DNA from: an uncultured Desulfuromonadales bacterium
GTDB lineage: Bacteria; Desulfobacterota; Desulfuromonadia; Desulfuromonadales; Geopsychrobacteraceae
DNA: 7,514 bases
Direction: 5' to 3'
Assembly: GCA_947259685.1 (NCBI GenBank)
Contig: CAMYNC010000185.1
Coordinates: 1 to 7,514, forward strand
Below are positions 6,328-7,514 of the stretch, one piece after another (position 1 is the stretch's first letter; every line of letters starts with the position of its first letter). Made by a program: the position numbers and the translations under genes. The notes below the pieces were generated by a model. It was not told the origin of the DNA. It saw only the letters and a list, made by a program, of their open reading frames with translations, and did no database searches.

Positions 6328-6361
6328 GAGCCGTGTGCGGTGAAAGTCGCACGCACGGTTC
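6328..6361 (+). ncRNA. Group II intron domain V, first intron
   Basis: This is the 34-base catalytic hairpin. GAGCCGTGTGCG and CGCACGCACGGTTC form the stem around the GTGAAAGT loop region, with an invariant AGC-like triad (GAGCCG start) and a GAAA-type tetraloop. Domain VI follows directly. Its sequence differs from the second intron's copy by one base. Confidence 0.93.
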
Positions 6362-6405
6362 TTAGAGAGCCCGGGGCTGGTAACAGCCCTTGGGCTACTC
6401 GGCTC

Positions 6406-6485
6406 GCGACACGAAGTCTGTCTGGCGAGGTCCTGTGAGGCCTTCGGCCAGACCCGGCGTTCCTCCGCCGGTATCCTAGGGGAGC
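6406..6485 (+). repeat. Structured 5' flank of the second intron (copy B)
   Basis: A diverged copy of the segment at 4119-4208. It starts with the identical 13-mer GCGACACGAAGTC (6406-6418). GTCTGGC (6420-6426) pairs with GCCAGAC (6447-6453), and CCGGCG (6454-6459) pairs with CGCCGG (6466-6471) around the same TTCCTC loop. Again exactly 14 bases (6472-6485) follow before the intron. Two of the six hairpin pairs differ from copy A, and both differences are compensated on the other strand. Seven bases (6399-6405) separate it from the end of the first intron. Confidence 0.7.
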
Positions 6486-7061
6486 GTGCGGCTCATGGTG
6501 CATCCATGGCTGTGCGAAGCCTTCCTGACAATGTACTGAATCTCGATCCGTTTCGAGAGGGGTGAAAACCGCGAGGTGGACACCCTCCTGGGAGTCTCAA
6601 CCTGGGTGAGGGCTAGGATCTGAGTGATATGGTCAACATAAGTGAATGTCCAAAAGCATCGTAATCTATGAACAAGCCCAAGAGACTGTTGGCTTGGACC
6701 AAAAGGTATGCAGTAAGTGCAGGTAGGGTTCTTAACGGTGGCCCTACGGGGATGTTGCTGCCGGTGTACAGGGCAGACCTAAGTCACTCGAAAATCGTCA
6801 ATAACGTGGAACGTGGAAACCCCGTATCTTCGCCTAAGAAGGCAGGCGAAACTGTAAAGCGCGCTGTTGGAGGTGCGGGAGTAAGATGCTGGAAAAAGCG
6901 AAGGCCGTCCTGTAATGGGACGGATATGGGTTGAGGCAGAAAGGCTGCTGACATCACCCAGCCCGAAAGGGAGCTGACGTCCTATGCTGGTGCTCCGTTG
7001 CGAGAAAAGATGAAGAATCTTCTTGAAGAGGGAACGCAATTTGGCAGCGGCCGCAAGGCCG

Positions 7062-7118
7062 ACTGGTGCACCCTCAGAGTGAAACTCTGAAGACTGCAGA
7101 TGAGTATCGCAAAGGTTG
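7062..7118 (+). pseudogene. Remnant of the reverse transcriptase gene inside the short intron
   Basis: ACTGGTGCACCCTCAG aligns with the start region of the first intron's protein gene (around 4773-4788). ACTGCAGATGAGTATCGCAAAGGT aligns with the bases encoding LQMRIAKA (around 4848-4870). Between them only a few bases remain, and all sequence downstream to the end of domain IV is gone. This shows that the short intron descends from one with a protein gene and lost it by at least two internal deletions, rather than being ancestrally protein-free. Confidence 0.65.
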
Positions 7119-7175
7119 CCACAATAGGTGTGGCAACCGGGTCACCCTCGAAAGGGTTGGCCTTCTGGAGGGCTT

Positions 7176-7209
7176 GAGCCGTGTGCGGTGAAAGTCGCAC
7201 GCATGGTTC
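7176..7209 (+). ncRNA. Group II intron domain V, second intron
   Basis: A 34-base domain V hairpin, identical to that of the first intron except for a T in place of C near the 3' side (GCATGG against GCACGG), which turns a G-C pair into a G-U pair. Conservation here, while domain I has diverged, points to continued selection on the ribozyme core or to recent common origin. Confidence 0.9.
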
Positions 7210-7293
7210 TTAGGGGGGCGGGGGCTGGCAACAGCCCCTGCCTACCCGGTGGCATTCAAAACAAACAAATGAAAACATTCAGGAGGTATCAAA

Positions 7294-7514
7294 ATGAAAA
7301 ATTTATCAATGTTGTTCGCCTGTTTATTTATTACCATTTTTTCCTCTCCTGCTATTGCGAGACCTCCAGAGATGAAAGATCCAAAAGTACAAAAAGAGGT
7401 CAGGGAGTATGAACAAAAACAAAAGGAACAAAAGGAACGCGTCATAAAAGAGCGGCGTGAAAGTGGAGAACACCCTGACAAGGATCATGAAAAAGCAGAG
7501 AAAAATTTAGACGA
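7294..7514 (+). CDS. Start of a small exported, charged protein (runs off the window)
   Basis: 73 codons are visible. The ATG has a near-perfect Shine-Dalgarno AGGAGGT at 7281-7287, six bases upstream. Residues 1-22 form a signal peptide: MKN, then a hydrophobic core (LSMLFACLFITIF), then SPAIA with an AxA-type cleavage site after Ala22. The mature part is highly charged and probably helical or coiled-coil, rich in Lys and Glu (for example VREYEQKQKEQKER), so the product is likely periplasmic. A Cys at position 10 lies within the signal core and does not form a lipobox. I do not recognise the family. The gene starts 48 bases after the short intron, so it may share its transcript. No attC is seen between them, so whether it is a cassette gene is unknown. 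Confidence 0.8.
   Translation, partial: MKNLSMLFACLFITIFSSPAIARPPEMKDPKVQKEVREYEQKQKEQKERVIKERRESGEHPDKDHEKAEKNLD

Larger units (their letters stand above)
4209..6398 (+). mobile_element. Full-length group II intron encoding a reverse transcriptase/maturase
   Basis: A self-splicing ribozyme and retroelement of 2190 bases. The 5' end is set at GTGCC, followed by a short stem (GCCATA/TATGG) and TGCGGAGCC. This has the layout of known intron starts: GTGCG, stem, then TG. The consensus is GTGYG, so the fifth base is off. Domain V is at 6328-6361, then a domain VI-like stem, ending in CTAC at 6398 (consensus AY). The protein gene sits in domain IV. Domain I hairpins covary with those of the second intron, for example GGGGC/GCCCC against GTAGGG/CCCTAC. 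It lies immediately after the last attC, but its target looks like the stem-loop segment rather than the attC itself. Confidence 0.85.
6486..7245 (+). mobile_element. Short group II intron that has lost its protein gene
   Basis: A 760-base relative of the first intron, from GTGCGGCTC (perfect GTGYG start) to CCTAC at 7245. The homology runs through domains I-III. Shared stretches include GCCTTCC.GACAATGTAC, GGGTGAGGGCTAGG and CCGGTGTA.AGG.CAGACC, plus GAAAGGGAGCTGACGTCC near 6964. Many stems keep pairing with different bases. Domain V (7176-7209) and domain VI are intact. Domain IV contains only a remnant of the protein gene and a GGTTGCC/GGCAACC hairpin (7114-7138). It may still splice, and may move if helped in trans by the neighbour's protein. 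A candidate EBS1 (GTTCTT, 6728-6733) can pair with GGGAGC in its 5' flank. Confidence 0.82.

Noticed and set aside
7128..7412. 94-codon open frame crossing the end of the second intron
   Set aside because: It begins inside the intron's domain IV, runs through domain V, and is out of frame with the well-supported gene at 7294, which has a strong ribosome binding site and signal peptide.

Overview
The window is a stretch of bacterial accessory DNA in which three kinds of mobile DNA sit next to each other: an IS91-family rolling-circle insertion sequence (about 149-2483), part of a gene-cassette array of an integron (2-4119), and two related group II introns in tandem (4209-6398 and 6486-7245). 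A proteobacterium is the best guess. IS91 elements that carry a tyrosine recombinase, cassette arrays with near-identical attC sites, and group II introns with this domain V all occur there. Genus cannot be read from the sequence. Cassette genes are clearly AT-rich, whereas the IS and introns are GC-richer, so the segments have different origins.

Left part. The window opens in the last 46 codons of a gene whose stop is followed almost at once by GTTC, and then by the left end of the IS. The IS is transcribed leftward. A tyrosine recombinase gene comes first and overlaps an HUH (Y2) transposase gene by one base. The recombinase is broken in frame 0 at a run of nine A, and a -1 shift there restores every catalytic residue. 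At the right end of the IS the sequence resumes inside an attC site. Removing the IS joins GTTC to AACC and rebuilds the first box (GTTCAAC) of an attC directly after the stop codon of the opening gene, so the IS appears to have landed in an attC.

Middle part. Three complete cassettes follow, all in + orientation: a four-helix membrane protein, a three-helix glycine-rich membrane protein, and a DUF4279 protein. The four attC sites (2484-2591, 2953-3071, 3487-3593, 4001-4119) share a nearly invariant 3' half of about 45-50 bases, as in sedentary chromosomal integrons. No integron integrase or attI is present; by cassette polarity they should lie to the left.

Right part. Straight after the last attC comes a roughly 90-base segment with two stem-loops, then a full group II intron encoding a reverse transcriptase/maturase that lacks the usual C-terminal HNH endonuclease. 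A diverged copy of the same stem-loop segment follows, and then a second, shorter intron that keeps its RNA domains but has lost almost all of its protein gene. The upstream hairpin is conserved by compensatory base changes and lies exactly 14 bases before each intron. The full intron's protein might serve the short one in trans. The window ends in the start of a gene for a small exported, charged, helix-rich protein with a strong ribosome binding site.
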